Assembly: GCF_021166475.1 (NCBI RefSeq)
Contig: NZ_JAJOYS010000001.1
Span: forward strand, 248,001 to 312,000
DNA length: 64,000 nt
Direction: 5' to 3'
Source of the DNA: Pelagibacterium xiamenense
GTDB lineage: Bacteria; Pseudomonadota; Alphaproteobacteria; Rhizobiales; Devosiaceae
Made by a program: the position numbers and the translations under genes. A model generated the notes under the pieces. The model did not search any database and was not told the DNA's origin. It was given only the letters and a program-made list of their open reading frames with translations. The first letter of the stretch is position 1; each line of letters starts with the position of its first letter. Shown here in pieces: positions 54,693 to 63,034 of the stretch.

Positions 54693-56396
54693 ATGGCAAA
54701 TACTGCTGCAACCACCGAAGATTTCGAACAGCTCCTTATGGAGAGCTTCCAGGACATCGATCCCGTTGAGGGTACCGTTGTCAAAGGCAAGGTCGTCGCG
54801 ATCGAGAAGGATCTCGCCATCGTCGACGTTGGCCTCAAGACCGAAGGCCGCGTGCCGCTGAAGGAATTCGGCGCCGCCGGCAAGGACGGCACCATCGCGG
54901 TCGGGTCCGACGTGGAGGTCTATGTCGACCGCGTCGAGAACGCCATGGGCGAAGCCGTCCTCTCGCGCGAGAAGGCTCGCCGCGAAGAAAGCTGGGTCCG
55001 CCTCGAAGCGCTCTATGAAAAGAACGAGAAGGTCGAAGGCCAGATCTTCAACCAGGTCAAGGGCGGCTTCACCGTCGATCTCGACGGCGCCGTGGCCTTC
55101 CTGCCCCGTTCGCAGGTCGATATCCGGCCGATCCGCGACATCACCCCGCTCATGAACGTGCCCCAGCCGTTCCAGATTCTCAAAATGGACAAGCGCCGCG
55201 GCAATATCGTCGTATCGCGCCGTGCCATTTTGGAAGAATCGCGCGCCGAACAGCGTTCGGAAATCGTCCAGCAGCTCGAAGAGGGCCAGGTGGTCGAGGG
55301 CGTGGTCAAGAACATCACCGATTACGGTGCGTTCGTCGACCTTGGCGGCATCGACGGCCTGCTGCACGTCACCGACATCGCGTGGCGCCGCGTCAACCAC
55401 CCCAACGAGGTGCTCTCCATCGGCGAGACGATCAAGGTTCAGATCATTCGCGTCAATCAGGAAAGCCACCGTATTTCGCTGGGCATGAAGCAGCTCCAGG
55501 CCGATCCCTGGGAAGGCATCCAGGCCAAATACCCGGTCGAGGCCCGCTTCACGGGCCGCGTGACCAACATCACCGATTACGGTGCGTTCGTCGAACTCGA
55601 GCCGGGCATCGAAGGCCTGATCCACGTCTCGGAAATGAGCTGGACCAAGAAGAACGTGCACCCGGGCAAGATCGTCTCGACCTCCCAGGAAGTCGATGTC
55701 GTGGTCCTGGAAGTCGATCCCGACAAGCGCCGCATTTCGCTGGGCCTGAAGCAGACCCTCGCGAACCCGTGGGAAACCTTCGCCGACAAGTTCCCGGTTG
55801 GCGCCGAAGTCGAGGGCGAGGTCAAGAACAAGACCGAATTTGGTCTGTTCATCGGTCTCGACGGCGATGTGGACGGCATGGTCCACCTCTCCGACCTCGA
55901 CTGGAACCGCCCGGGCGAAGAAGCGCTCGAAGACTATAACCGTGGCGATATCGTCAAGGCCAAGGTCCTCGACGTCGACATCGAGAAGGAGCGCATTTCG
56001 CTTGGCATCAAGCAGCTCGGCTCCGACCCGATCGAATCCGCTGCCGGCGACGGTGTGCGCAAGGGTGCGATCGTGACCACGACCGTGACGGCCGTGACCG
56101 ATGGCGGCATCGAAGTTCAGATCGCGGATACCGATCTGACCGCCTTCATCCGCCGCGCCGATCTCTCACGCGACCGCTCCGAACAGCGCCCCGAGCGCTT
56201 TGCGGTCGGCGAAAAGGTCGACGCCCGCGTCACCCAGTTCGACCGCAAGACCCGCCGTATCGGTCTTTCGATCAAGGCGCTGGAAATCGCGGAAGAAAAG
56301 GAAGCTGTCGCGCAGTACGGATCGTCGGATTCCGGCGCGTCGCTTGGCGACATCCTCGGCGCCGCGCTCAAGAACCAGGACAAGGACGAAAAGTAG
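54693..56396 (+). CDS. rpsA: 30S ribosomal protein S1
   Basis: A 567-aa translation-initiation protein with six S1 RNA-binding repeats, visible as repeated blocks such as NITDYGAFVDLGGIDGLLHVTD (around 210 and 295), VNITDYGAFVELEPGIEG and VEGEVKNKTEFGLFIGLDG. The start MANTAATTEDFEQLLMESF is typical of alphaproteobacteria. A Shine-Dalgarno (GGAGA) precedes the ATG at 54693. A strong terminator follows. Length and repeat count are normal. Confidence 0.97.
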   Translation: MANTAATTEDFEQLLMESFQDIDPVEGTVVKGKVVAIEKDLAIVDVGLKTEGRVPLKEFGAAGKDGTIAVGSDVEVYVDRVENAMGEAVLSREKARREESWVRLEALYEKNEKVEGQIFNQVKGGFTVDLDGAVAFLPRSQVDIRPIRDITPLMNVPQPFQILKMDKRRGNIVVSRRAILEESRAEQRSEIVQQLEEGQVVEGVVKNITDYGAFVDLGGIDGLLHVTDIAWRRVNHPNEVLSIGETIKVQIIRVNQESHRISLGMKQLQADPWEGIQAKYPVEARFTGRVTNITDYGAFVELEPGIEGLIHVSEMSWTKKNVHPGKIVSTSQEVDVVVLEVDPDKRRISLGLKQTLANPWETFADKFPVGAEVEGEVKNKTEFGLFIGLDGDVDGMVHLSDLDWNRPGEEALEDYNRGDIVKAKVLDVDIEKERISLGIKQLGSDPIESAAGDGVRKGAIVTTTVTAVTDGGIEVQIADTDLTAFIRRADLSRDRSEQRPERFAVGEKVDARVTQFDRKTRRIGLSIKALEIAEEKEAVAQYGSSDSGASLGDILGAALKNQDKDEK

Positions 56397-56420
56397 GCTT
56401 TTCTCCCTGGCTTGAATCCG

Positions 56421-56450
56421 GGCCCGCGCGGGTGACGCGCGGGCCTTTTT
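56421..56450 (+). terminator. Intrinsic terminator of rpsA
   Basis: GGCCCGCGCG (56421-56430) pairs perfectly with CGCGCGGGCC (56436-56445), followed by five T. It lies 24 bp after the stop codon. Confidence 0.9.
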
Positions 56451-56477
56451 GCGAGTCGAGCGTTCAAGAGGTGCGGC

Positions 56478-56960
56478 ATGCCCTGGCGTCCCATGCTGGC
56501 AGGCGATATTCCCGCCGTATTCGACCTGTCGGTGCGCATCCACCCCGGATATCCCGAGTCCGAGCCCGTCCTGGCCGAGCGCCAGGCGCTCGCGCCGGAG
56601 TGGTGCTGGCTCTATGAGGGGCGAGAAGGCCCTGCAGGCTACTTCCTTGTGCACCCCTGGCGGCTCGGAGCGCCGCCGGCGCTCAATGCGCTCCTGGGCG
56701 GATTGCCCGATACGCCCGATACGCTCTATTTCCACGATCTGGCGCTTCTGCCCGAAACCCGCGGGACCGGCGCCGCGTCGGATATCGTTCGGCGCTCGAT
56801 TGCAGCCGCGCACCCGTTCAAAACGATCAGCCTCGTTGCCGTCAATGGCACGGCACCGTTCTGGAGCCGGTTCGGCTTTTTGGAGGAAACGCGGCCGGAC
56901 CTCTCGGGCAAGCTGGAAAGTTACGGACCGGGAACGCGGTATATGGTGCGGCGGGTTTAA
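56478..56960 (+). CDS. GNAT-family N-acetyltransferase
   Basis: A 160-aa acetyltransferase. The beta-strand/acceptor part YFHDLALLPETRGTGAASDIVRRSI carries motif A (acetyl-CoA pyrophosphate loop RGTGAAS, a variant of RGxGxG/A). The end VNGTAPFWSRFGFLEET is motif B. The acceptor is unknown. A single gene, it lies between the rpsA terminator and sppA. Confidence 0.88.
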   Translation: MPWRPMLAGDIPAVFDLSVRIHPGYPESEPVLAERQALAPEWCWLYEGREGPAGYFLVHPWRLGAPPALNALLGGLPDTPDTLYFHDLALLPETRGTGAASDIVRRSIAAAHPFKTISLVAVNGTAPFWSRFGFLEETRPDLSGKLESYGPGTRYMVRRV

Positions 56961-57065
56961 CGCCTTCATCCGGCCTTTCGCCGCGCCGGCCGCGCCGCGC
57001 TCTTGCATTCCGCCAGTCCAGCGGCTAGCCGTTCTCCCCACCGACCCTTTATGCTCGAGGCCGAA

Positions 57066-58007
57066 ATGACCCAGCTCGGCGACGATCCCGTTCACGCCAT
57101 CCCCGCAACCCGCGCACTCAAGCGCTCCCGGGGCCGCTGGCGGCTTTTTGCCTTTCTCCTGATCGCGCTCGCGGTCATTCTCGCATATGCGCGCTTTACC
57201 GCGGTATGGACGCCGCGCGCGGATACGCTGGCGCGGGTCGAGATCGGCGGCACGATCACAACCGACCACGAACGCACCCGAAGGCTCGCGGAACTAGCCG
57301 AGGACGATGCGGTGCAGGCGGTGATCGTCGCGATCAACAGTCCCGGCGGCACGACGGCGGGTGGTGAGGAACTCTACGAATCCCTCCGCCGGCTCGCCGA
57401 GGTCAAGCCTGTCGTCGCCGTGATCGACGAACTGGGGGCCTCGGCGGCCTATATGACGGCTATCGGCACCGACCGGATTTTCACGCGGCGACTGTCGATC
57501 GTGGGCTCGATCGGCGTCTTTTACGGCCATGTGGACGCCGGCGGGCTGCTCGAGAATATCGGCATTGACTACGACAAGGTCGCCTCCGGCCCGCTCAAGG
57601 CCGAGCCCGACATTGACGAGCCGATAACCCCCGAAATCCGCGAGTCTCTCGCCGCGCTCGTCGACAACAGCTACCAGTGGTTCGTGGATATCGTCGCCGA
57701 GCGGCGCGAAATGCCCCGCGCCCGGGTTCTGGCCCTCGCGGACGGCCGCATCATGACTGGCGCGATGGCGGTCGATGCGGGGCTCATGGACGCCATCGGC
57801 GGTGAAGCGGAGGCGATTGCATGGCTCGAGACCGAGCGCGGCATCGACGCCGATCTGCCGGTCGTAAAGGCGTTTCCGCCGCCCGAGCGGACCAACTGGC
57901 TCGTCGAATGGCTCGTTTCAAGCGCGAATTCGGCTCTCGGTGTCGATCTCGACCGGGTTATGGCGCTTGACGGTCTCGCCGCGCTTTGGCACCCTTCATC
58001 CCGATAA
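57066..58007 (+). CDS. sppA: Signal peptide peptidase SppA (short, single-domain type)
   Basis: Membrane-bound serine protease, 313 aa, that degrades cleaved signal peptides. One N-terminal membrane helix (about 28-46) precedes an S49 domain. [21 protein letters not shown] forms the oxyanion loop. The nucleophile Ser is in [11 protein letters not shown] and the general-base Lys is in [14 protein letters not shown], giving the Ser-Lys dyad of the 36-kDa type. The start at 57066 has GAGG nearby. It lies 56 bp before ihfB in the same direction. Confidence 0.92.
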   Translation: MTQLGDDPVHAIPATRALKRSRGRWRLFAFLLIALAVILAYARFTAVWTPRADTLARVEIGGTITTDHERTRRLAELAEDDAVQAVIVAINSPGGTTAGGEELYESLRRLAEVKPVVAVIDELGASAAYMTAIGTDRIFTRRLSIVGSIGVFYGHVDAGGLLENIGIDYDKVASGPLKAEPDIDEPITPEIRESLAALVDNSYQWFVDIVAERREMPRARVLALADGRIMTGAMAVDAGLMDAIGGEAEAIAWLETERGIDADLPVVKAFPPPERTNWLVEWLVSSANSALGVDLDRVMALDGLAALWHPSSR

Positions 58008-58063
58008 ACCCATCAAGAGCAAGGCCAATTTGGCTGCCCGTGTGCCGGGGGGCGCAACCGAAG

Positions 58064-58342
58064 ATGATCAAATCCGAACTCATCGAACAGCTCGCGGCGG
58101 AAAATCCGCATCTGTTCCACCGCGACGTCGAAAATATCGTCAATGCCATCCTTGATGAAGTCAGCGATGCGCTTGCCCGCGGCGACCGGGTGGAATTGCG
58201 CGGCTTCGGCGCATTTTCGGTCAAGAACCGCCCCGCCCGCGTCGGCCGCAACCCGCGTACCGGCGAGCAGGTCGATGTGGGCGAGAAATACGTGCCGCAA
58301 TTTAAGGCCGGCAAGGAAATTCGCGAGCGGCTCAACCGCTGA
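58064..58342 (+). CDS. ihfB: Integration host factor subunit beta
   Basis: A 92-aa DNA-bending protein that forms a heterodimer with IhfA. It opens [21 protein letters not shown] and carries the beta-arm motif [20 protein letters not shown] with the intercalating Pro in the NPRTG loop. The helix-rich body contains [25 protein letters not shown]. IhfB following sppA is conserved in alphaproteobacteria. It is 56 bp before the LapA-like gene. Confidence 0.95.
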   Translation: MIKSELIEQLAAENPHLFHRDVENIVNAILDEVSDALARGDRVELRGFGAFSVKNRPARVGRNPRTGEQVDVGEKYVPQFKAGKEIRERLNR

Positions 58343-58398
58343 CGGCTTCGCCGTCCAGAGGACGCTCGGACAACGCTCCGTAGGGAAGTAACCGCCTG

Positions 58399-58752
58399 AT
58401 GGCCAAACGCATTATCGGCTGGCTCGTGCTGATTCCGCTTTGCGCGGTCATCCTCGTGTTCGCTCTCGCCAACCGGCACCCCGTTCCGGTCAACTTCAAC
58501 CCGCTGATTTCGGTCGATCCGGCGGCGCCGGGAGCGGGCGTGCCGCTGTTTCTGATCATCTACGCGGTGCTCTTTTTCGGCATTGCGCTCGGCGGCATCG
58601 CCGTGTGGTTCGCGCAAGGCCAGCACCGGCGCGCCGAACGGCGATGGCGCAAGGAAGCCGAAAAGCTTCAAAGAGAGCTCGAGGGCGTGCGTGGGCGCCC
58701 GGCGAGGCGTGAAACCGATCCAGCGCTCGCAGCCGCCGACGAATTGGCGTAA
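58399..58752 (+). CDS. LapA/DUF1049 family membrane protein
   Basis: A 117-aa inner-membrane protein. Two hydrophobic segments (about 6-21 and 47-70, the second reading LFLIIYAVLFFGIALGGI) precede a basic cytoplasmic helix with RRWRKEAEKLQRELEG, likely a coiled coil. This topology is that of LapA (YciS), which with LapB controls LPS synthesis through LpxC degradation in enterics. A LapB partner is not adjacent here. The stop lies 9 bp before the trpF ATG. Confidence 0.82.
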   Translation: MAKRIIGWLVLIPLCAVILVFALANRHPVPVNFNPLISVDPAAPGAGVPLFLIIYAVLFFGIALGGIAVWFAQGQHRRAERRWRKEAEKLQRELEGVRGRPARRETDPALAAADELA

Positions 58753-58761
58753 AACCTCCCC

Positions 58762-59430
58762 ATGACACAGGACCTCGTGATCAAGATCTGCGGGATCAAA
58801 ACCCGCGAGATGGCCGAGCACGTCGCCGCCGCGGGCGCCGACATGATCGGCTTTGCCCATTTCGAGAAAAGCCCCCGCCATCTGCCGCTCGAAGCCGTCG
58901 CCGCGCTTGCGGGAGCACTCGAAGGCCGCATCGAAACCGTGGTCCTCATGGTCGACCCAGACGACAGGCTGCTCGATCTGGCGGCCGCAACCGGCGTCGA
59001 TTGGCTGCAGCTCCACGGGCATGAAAGCGTGGAACGCGTCGCCGAAGCCGGTACGCGGACCGGCAGGAAAATTCTCAAGGTGCTCCCCATCGGCGGCTCC
59101 GCCGACGTCGCGCGCCTTCCCGAGTATCACGCGGTTGCCGACAGGCTGCTCCTGGACGCCAAGCCGCCCAGAAACGCGACGCGGCCCGGCGGGTTGGGGA
59201 AGACCTTCGACTGGTCGCTGCTCGAAACGCTTGACCGTTCCATCCCCTTCATGCTTTCGGGTGGCCTCACCATCGACAATGTCGCGGACGCGGTCGAAAC
59301 GGTACGGCCTTTTGGGATCGACGTCTCCTCGGGCGTCGAGCGTATCAAGGGCGAAAAGGATGCCGAACTCGTGACCGCGTTCATCGCCCGCGCCCGTGCG
59401 GCGCAAGCCAGACAGGAAAAAGCGCTATGA
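58762..59430 (+). CDS. trpF: Phosphoribosylanthranilate isomerase
   Basis: TIM-barrel isomerase, 222 aa, step three of tryptophan synthesis. The catalytic Cys lies in [15 protein letters not shown] and the catalytic Asp in [11 protein letters not shown]. The phosphate-binding C-terminal strand reads [17 protein letters not shown]. The trpB ATG overlaps its stop codon (ATGA), so translation is coupled. The preceding LapA-like gene is 9 bp upstream. Confidence 0.96.
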   Translation: MTQDLVIKICGIKTREMAEHVAAAGADMIGFAHFEKSPRHLPLEAVAALAGALEGRIETVVLMVDPDDRLLDLAAATGVDWLQLHGHESVERVAEAGTRTGRKILKVLPIGGSADVARLPEYHAVADRLLLDAKPPRNATRPGGLGKTFDWSLLETLDRSIPFMLSGGLTIDNVADAVETVRPFGIDVSSGVERIKGEKDAELVTAFIARARAAQARQEKAL

Positions 59431-60647
59431 GCGAGGCCATGGTCAATTCATTGCGACAGGGGCCCGACGAACAGGGCAAATTCGGCATTTATGGCGGCCG
59501 TTTCGTCGCTGAAACGCTGATGCCGCTCATCCTCGACCTCGAAAAAGCCTATCGCGCGGCGCAGGACGATCCCGAATTCCACCGCGAAATGAACGATCTG
59601 CGTGTCCATTTCGCCGGCCGGCCCTCGCCGCTTTATTTCGCCGAGCGCATGAGTGCCGACCTTGGCGGCGCGAAGATCTATTTCAAGCGCGAGGATCTCA
59701 ACCACACCGGTTCGCACAAGCTCAACAATTGCCTCGGGCAGATCCTGCTCGCCAAACGCATGGGCAAGACCCGTATCATCGCGGAAACCGGCGCCGGCCA
59801 GCACGGCGTGGCGACGGCGACCGTCTGTGCGCGCTTCGGGCTGCCCTGCACGGTGTTCATGGGCGCCACCGATGTCGAACGGCAGATGCCCAACGTCCTG
59901 CGCATGAAAATGCTCGGGGCCGAGGTCAAACCGGTGACTGCCGGTGCGGGCACCCTCAAGGATGCCATGAACGAGGCGTTGCGCGACTGGGTGACGAATG
60001 TCGAAACGACTTACTACCTGATCGGCACCGCCGCGGGCCCGCATCCTTATCCGGCGATGGTCCGCGACTTTCAAAAAGTGATCGGCGAGGAAATTCGCGC
60101 GCAGATTATGGAAGCCGAGGGCCGGTTGCCCGACGCGCTCGTTGCGTGCATCGGCGGCGGTTCGAACGCCATCGGCACGTTTTACGACTTTCTCGACGAG
60201 CCGGACGTCAGGATTTTCGGCGCCGAAGCCGGCGGGCACGGGCTCGACGTCGACAACGGCCACGCCGCTTCGATGGCCGGCGGTCGGCCTGGTGTCCTTC
60301 ACGGCAACCGCACCTATCTTCTCCAGGATGTCGATGGGCAGATCCTCGAGGGCCACTCGATCTCCGCCGGGCTCGACTATCCCGGCGTTGGCCCCGAGCA
60401 CGCGTTCCTGCGCGACAGCGGCCGGGTGAACTATGTGCCCGTCACCGACAAGCAGGCGCTCGATGCGTTCATGGCCTGCACTAAGTTCGAGGGCATCATC
60501 CCGGCGCTCGAAAGCGCCCACGGGCTCGCCCACGTGATGGAGATCGCGCCAAAAATGGGCAAGGACGAGGTCATCGTTCTGTGCCTGTCGGGACGCGGCG
60601 ACAAGGATGTGGAATCCGTCGGCCGGCACCTGGGTATGGCGATGTAG
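59427..60647 (+). CDS. trpB: Tryptophan synthase beta subunit
   Basis: PLP enzyme, 406 aa, that joins indole and serine. The PLP lysine is in [15 protein letters not shown]. Also present are [10 protein letters not shown] and the phosphate-binding [27 protein letters not shown] and [19 protein letters not shown] are family-typical. It overlaps trpF by 4 bp. Instead of trpA, a DUF1127 gene follows and trpA begins 430 bp later with its own promoter. Confidence 0.97.
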   Translation: MSEAMVNSLRQGPDEQGKFGIYGGRFVAETLMPLILDLEKAYRAAQDDPEFHREMNDLRVHFAGRPSPLYFAERMSADLGGAKIYFKREDLNHTGSHKLNNCLGQILLAKRMGKTRIIAETGAGQHGVATATVCARFGLPCTVFMGATDVERQMPNVLRMKMLGAEVKPVTAGAGTLKDAMNEALRDWVTNVETTYYLIGTAAGPHPYPAMVRDFQKVIGEEIRAQIMEAEGRLPDALVACIGGGSNAIGTFYDFLDEPDVRIFGAEAGGHGLDVDNGHAASMAGGRPGVLHGNRTYLLQDVDGQILEGHSISAGLDYPGVGPEHAFLRDSGRVNYVPVTDKQALDAFMACTKFEGIIPALESAHGLAHVMEIAPKMGKDEVIVLCLSGRGDKDVESVGRHLGMAM

Positions 60648-60761
60648 GCAAAGCCACCCGGTTTCCGCATGGCTGGCTTTCCCGTTCCGCGCTTGTGGAA
60701 ACGCGTCTCCGGCGCCATTTAAAGGGCAAGACATATCAAGCCCTTGACGGAGACTATAGAG

Positions 60762-60941
60762 ATGGCCCGCAATTCTTTCCTTGGTGGCGTTGCCGACTTC
60801 TTTGGCGACATCGGCCGCGCCCGTGCCGCTTCGGCACTCTACAACGATCTTTCGGTTCTCTCGGACGCGAGCCTCAAGGCCCGTGGCCTCAAGCGCGATG
60901 AGATCGCCGCTTACGCCTACAAAAAGTCCTTCGGCAAGTAA
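60762..60941 (+). CDS. DUF1127 small protein
   Basis: A 59-aa protein. DUF1127 is a short domain with an Arg-rich motif near LKARGLKRDEIAAYAYKKSFGK. Small DUF1127 proteins in alphaproteobacteria have been linked to phosphate, phytochelatin and RNA metabolism, mostly without mechanism. The start at 60762 has GGAG 9 nt upstream. An in-frame upstream start is possible but adds residues that are not typical. Inside the trp gene run, it has its own terminator. Confidence 0.85.
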   Translation: MARNSFLGGVADFFGDIGRARAASALYNDLSVLSDASLKARGLKRDEIAAYAYKKSFGK

Positions 60942-60964
60942 GGCCGGCCCCTTCCAGGTTCACG

Positions 60965-60997
60965 GGCGGCACCGGGCAACCCCCGGAGCCGCCTTTT
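60965..60997 (+). terminator. Intrinsic terminator after the DUF1127 gene
   Basis: GGCGGC-A-CCGGG pairs with CCCGG-A-GCCGCC (one A/A mismatch) around CAACC, followed by TTTTG. It would stop a trpFB transcript before trpA. Confidence 0.75.
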
Positions 60998-61013
60998 GTT
61001 TGCGCGACCCATG

Positions 61014-61043
61014 TTGACACGCAGGGCGATCTTGCCCTTTATC
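61014..61043 (+). promoter_or_regulatory. Candidate promoter of trpA
   Basis: A perfect TTGACA (61014-61019) and TTTATC (61038-61043) at 18-bp spacing lie 35 bp before the trpA start. The -10 element is weak. Its position after the DUF1127 terminator makes an own promoter for trpA necessary. Confidence 0.45.
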
Positions 61044-61077
61044 GCCGCCAGTCTTCACCGGGGATAAAAGGCCATCC

Positions 61078-61905
61078 ATGAGCGCGACGCGGATCGAGAA
61101 ACGCTTTGAAAAAACAAGGCGGGAGAACCGCCCCGCATTCGTTGCGTTCGTCATGGCCGGCGACCCTGACGAGGCGACCGCCGACGCGATCCTCGCGGGG
61201 CTTCCCGCGGCCGGCGCGGATGTGATCGAACTGGGCATGCCCTTTTCCGATCCCATGGCCGACGGCGTCGCCATCCAGATGGCCGGGCGCCGGGCGCTCG
61301 AGAGCGGCATGACGCTCAAAAAGACGATCCAATCCGTCGCCCGCTTCCGCAAGACCGATCCCGATACGCCCATCATCCTCATGGGCTACTACAACCCCAT
61401 ATACATCTATGGCGTCGAAACTTTCCTCGCCGACGCCGCAGAGGCGGGCGTGGACGGGCTGATCGTCGTCGATCTGCCGGCCGAGGAAGACGGGGAACTG
61501 TGCATTCCCGCGCTCAAGGCCGGGCTCAATTTTATCCGCCTCACCACCCCTACGACCGACGACAACCGCCTCGCCACCGTGCTGAAAAACACCTCGGGCT
61601 TCGTCTATTACGTCTCGATGACCGGTATCACCGGCGCCGAGATCAAGAACCGCGAAGCGGTCGGCACGGCGGTCAAGCGCATCAAGGCGCATACCGACCT
61701 GCCCGTGGCGGTCGGTTTCGGGATCAAGACCGCCGAGGACGCCGCCTTTATCGGGCGCGATTCCGACGGCGTCGTGGTGGGCTCGGCGATCGTTTCGGCG
61801 ATCGCCAATTCGCTCGAAAACGGCAAGGCAACCGCGGAGACATCCAAGGCTGTCCACAGCCTCGTGGCGGACCTTGCGCAAGGTGCAAAGGCTGCCAGAA
61901 GCTGA
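61078..61905 (+). CDS. trpA: Tryptophan synthase alpha subunit
   Basis: TIM-barrel enzyme, 275 aa, cleaving indole-3-glycerol phosphate. The catalytic Glu and Asp are in [15 protein letters not shown], in the family motif ELGxPFSDPxADG. [21 protein letters not shown] and the phosphate-binding [11 protein letters not shown] and VVGSAIV follow. The ATG at 61078 has AAAAGG upstream. It is followed by accD after 106 bp with two hairpins in between. Confidence 0.97.
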   Translation: MSATRIEKRFEKTRRENRPAFVAFVMAGDPDEATADAILAGLPAAGADVIELGMPFSDPMADGVAIQMAGRRALESGMTLKKTIQSVARFRKTDPDTPIILMGYYNPIYIYGVETFLADAAEAGVDGLIVVDLPAEEDGELCIPALKAGLNFIRLTTPTTDDNRLATVLKNTSGFVYYVSMTGITGAEIKNREAVGTAVKRIKAHTDLPVAVGFGIKTAEDAAFIGRDSDGVVVGSAIVSAIANSLENGKATAETSKAVHSLVADLAQGAKAARS

Positions 61906-61943
61906 TAGTATCGCCACAATCCGTACCTATATAGGATCATGTT

Positions 61944-61977
61944 CCGGCACTTTTGCCGGTGTCGGGCGTTGTCCCGA
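61944..61977 (+). promoter_or_regulatory. Two tandem hairpins in the trpA-accD gap
   Basis: CCGGCA-CTTT-TGCCGG (61944-61959) and TCGGG-CGTTGT-CCCGA (61962-61977) lie two bases apart in the leader of accD, 34 bp before its ATG. They are possible attenuation or stability elements. No U-run follows either one. Confidence 0.45.
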
Positions 61978-62011
61978 TACACCAGAAGACCAACAGGTCG
62001 AGGCCTAGAAA

Positions 62012-62989
62012 ATGAACTGGATCGATAACGTCGTCCGCCCCAAAATCCGCTCCTTCCTCAATCGCCGCGAGGTGGAGGAAAATCTCTGGGTCAAGTGTCC
62101 CGAGAGCGGGGAAATGGTGTTCTACCGCGATCTGGAGGCCAACCAGTGGGTCGTGCCCAATTCGGGCTACCATATGAAGATCAAGGCCAAGGACCGGCTG
62201 GCGAATTTCTTCGACGACGGGCACTACGACACCATCGCGCTCCCCGCGGTACCTCAGGACCCGCTCAAGTTCCGCGACGTCAAGCGCTACACCGACCGCT
62301 TGAAGGAAAACCGCACCAAGACCGGTATGGAAGACTGCGTGATCGTGGCGACCGGCAAGCTCTACGACCGCCCGGTGACGGTCGCAGTGCAGGATTTCGA
62401 CTTTCTGGGCGGCTCGCTCGGCATGGCCGCCGGGTCGGCCATCGTCAAGGGGCTGGAGACCGCTGTCGAGCGCAAGGAACCGTTCGTCATGTTCGTCGCC
62501 TCGGGCGGTGCGCGCATGCAGGAGGGGATCTTGTCCCTGATGCAGATGCCGCGCACCACCGTTGCCGTTCAGCGCCTCAAGGAGGCGGGGCTTCCCTATA
62601 TCGTCGTCATCACTAACCCCACGACCGGGGGCGTGACGGCGTCCTACGCCATGCTCGGGGACATCCAGATCGCCGAACCGGGCGCGACCATCGGTTTCGC
62701 CGGCGCGCGGGTGATCGAGCAGACCATCCGTGAAAAGCTGCCCAAGGGTTTCCAGACCTCCGAATATCTGCGCGACCACGGCATGGTCGATATGGTCGTG
62801 CACCGGCACAATCTGCGCGCGACCATCGGCTCGCTCGTGGGCATCCTGACCAAGGCCGCAGCCAATGACGACATCCCCGCTTCGGCTCCGTCCCGCTCGC
62901 TGACCATGCGCGAGGTCGCTGTCGCCGCCGAGGGCGATGGTGAGGACGATCTGGCCGCCGACGCGCCCGTCGCGGCCCACGCCGAATAG
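62012..62989 (+). CDS. accD: Acetyl-CoA carboxylase carboxyltransferase subunit beta
   Basis: Beta subunit of the carboxyltransferase that makes malonyl-CoA, 325 aa. The crotonase-like core reads [37 protein letters not shown] and [16 protein letters not shown] (motif groups shown separately). The N-terminal zinc ribbon is degenerate. Of the four Cys in E. coli AccD, only Cys29 remains; the other sites read Ser32, Val48 and Ser51. This loss appears usual in Hyphomicrobiales. The acidic C-terminus (about 300-325) is a lineage extension. accD-folC follow trpA as in relatives. Confidence 0.95.
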   Translation: MNWIDNVVRPKIRSFLNRREVEENLWVKCPESGEMVFYRDLEANQWVVPNSGYHMKIKAKDRLANFFDDGHYDTIALPAVPQDPLKFRDVKRYTDRLKENRTKTGMEDCVIVATGKLYDRPVTVAVQDFDFLGGSLGMAAGSAIVKGLETAVERKEPFVMFVASGGARMQEGILSLMQMPRTTVAVQRLKEAGLPYIVVITNPTTGGVTASYAMLGDIQIAEPGATIGFAGARVIEQTIREKLPKGFQTSEYLRDHGMVDMVVHRHNLRATIGSLVGILTKAAANDDIPASAPSRSLTMREVAVAAEGDGEDDLAADAPVAAHAE

Positions 62990-63034
62990 GATCGGCCCGA
63001 TCCAGTAGCGATTCTCCAAGACAGGGCAGGCGCC

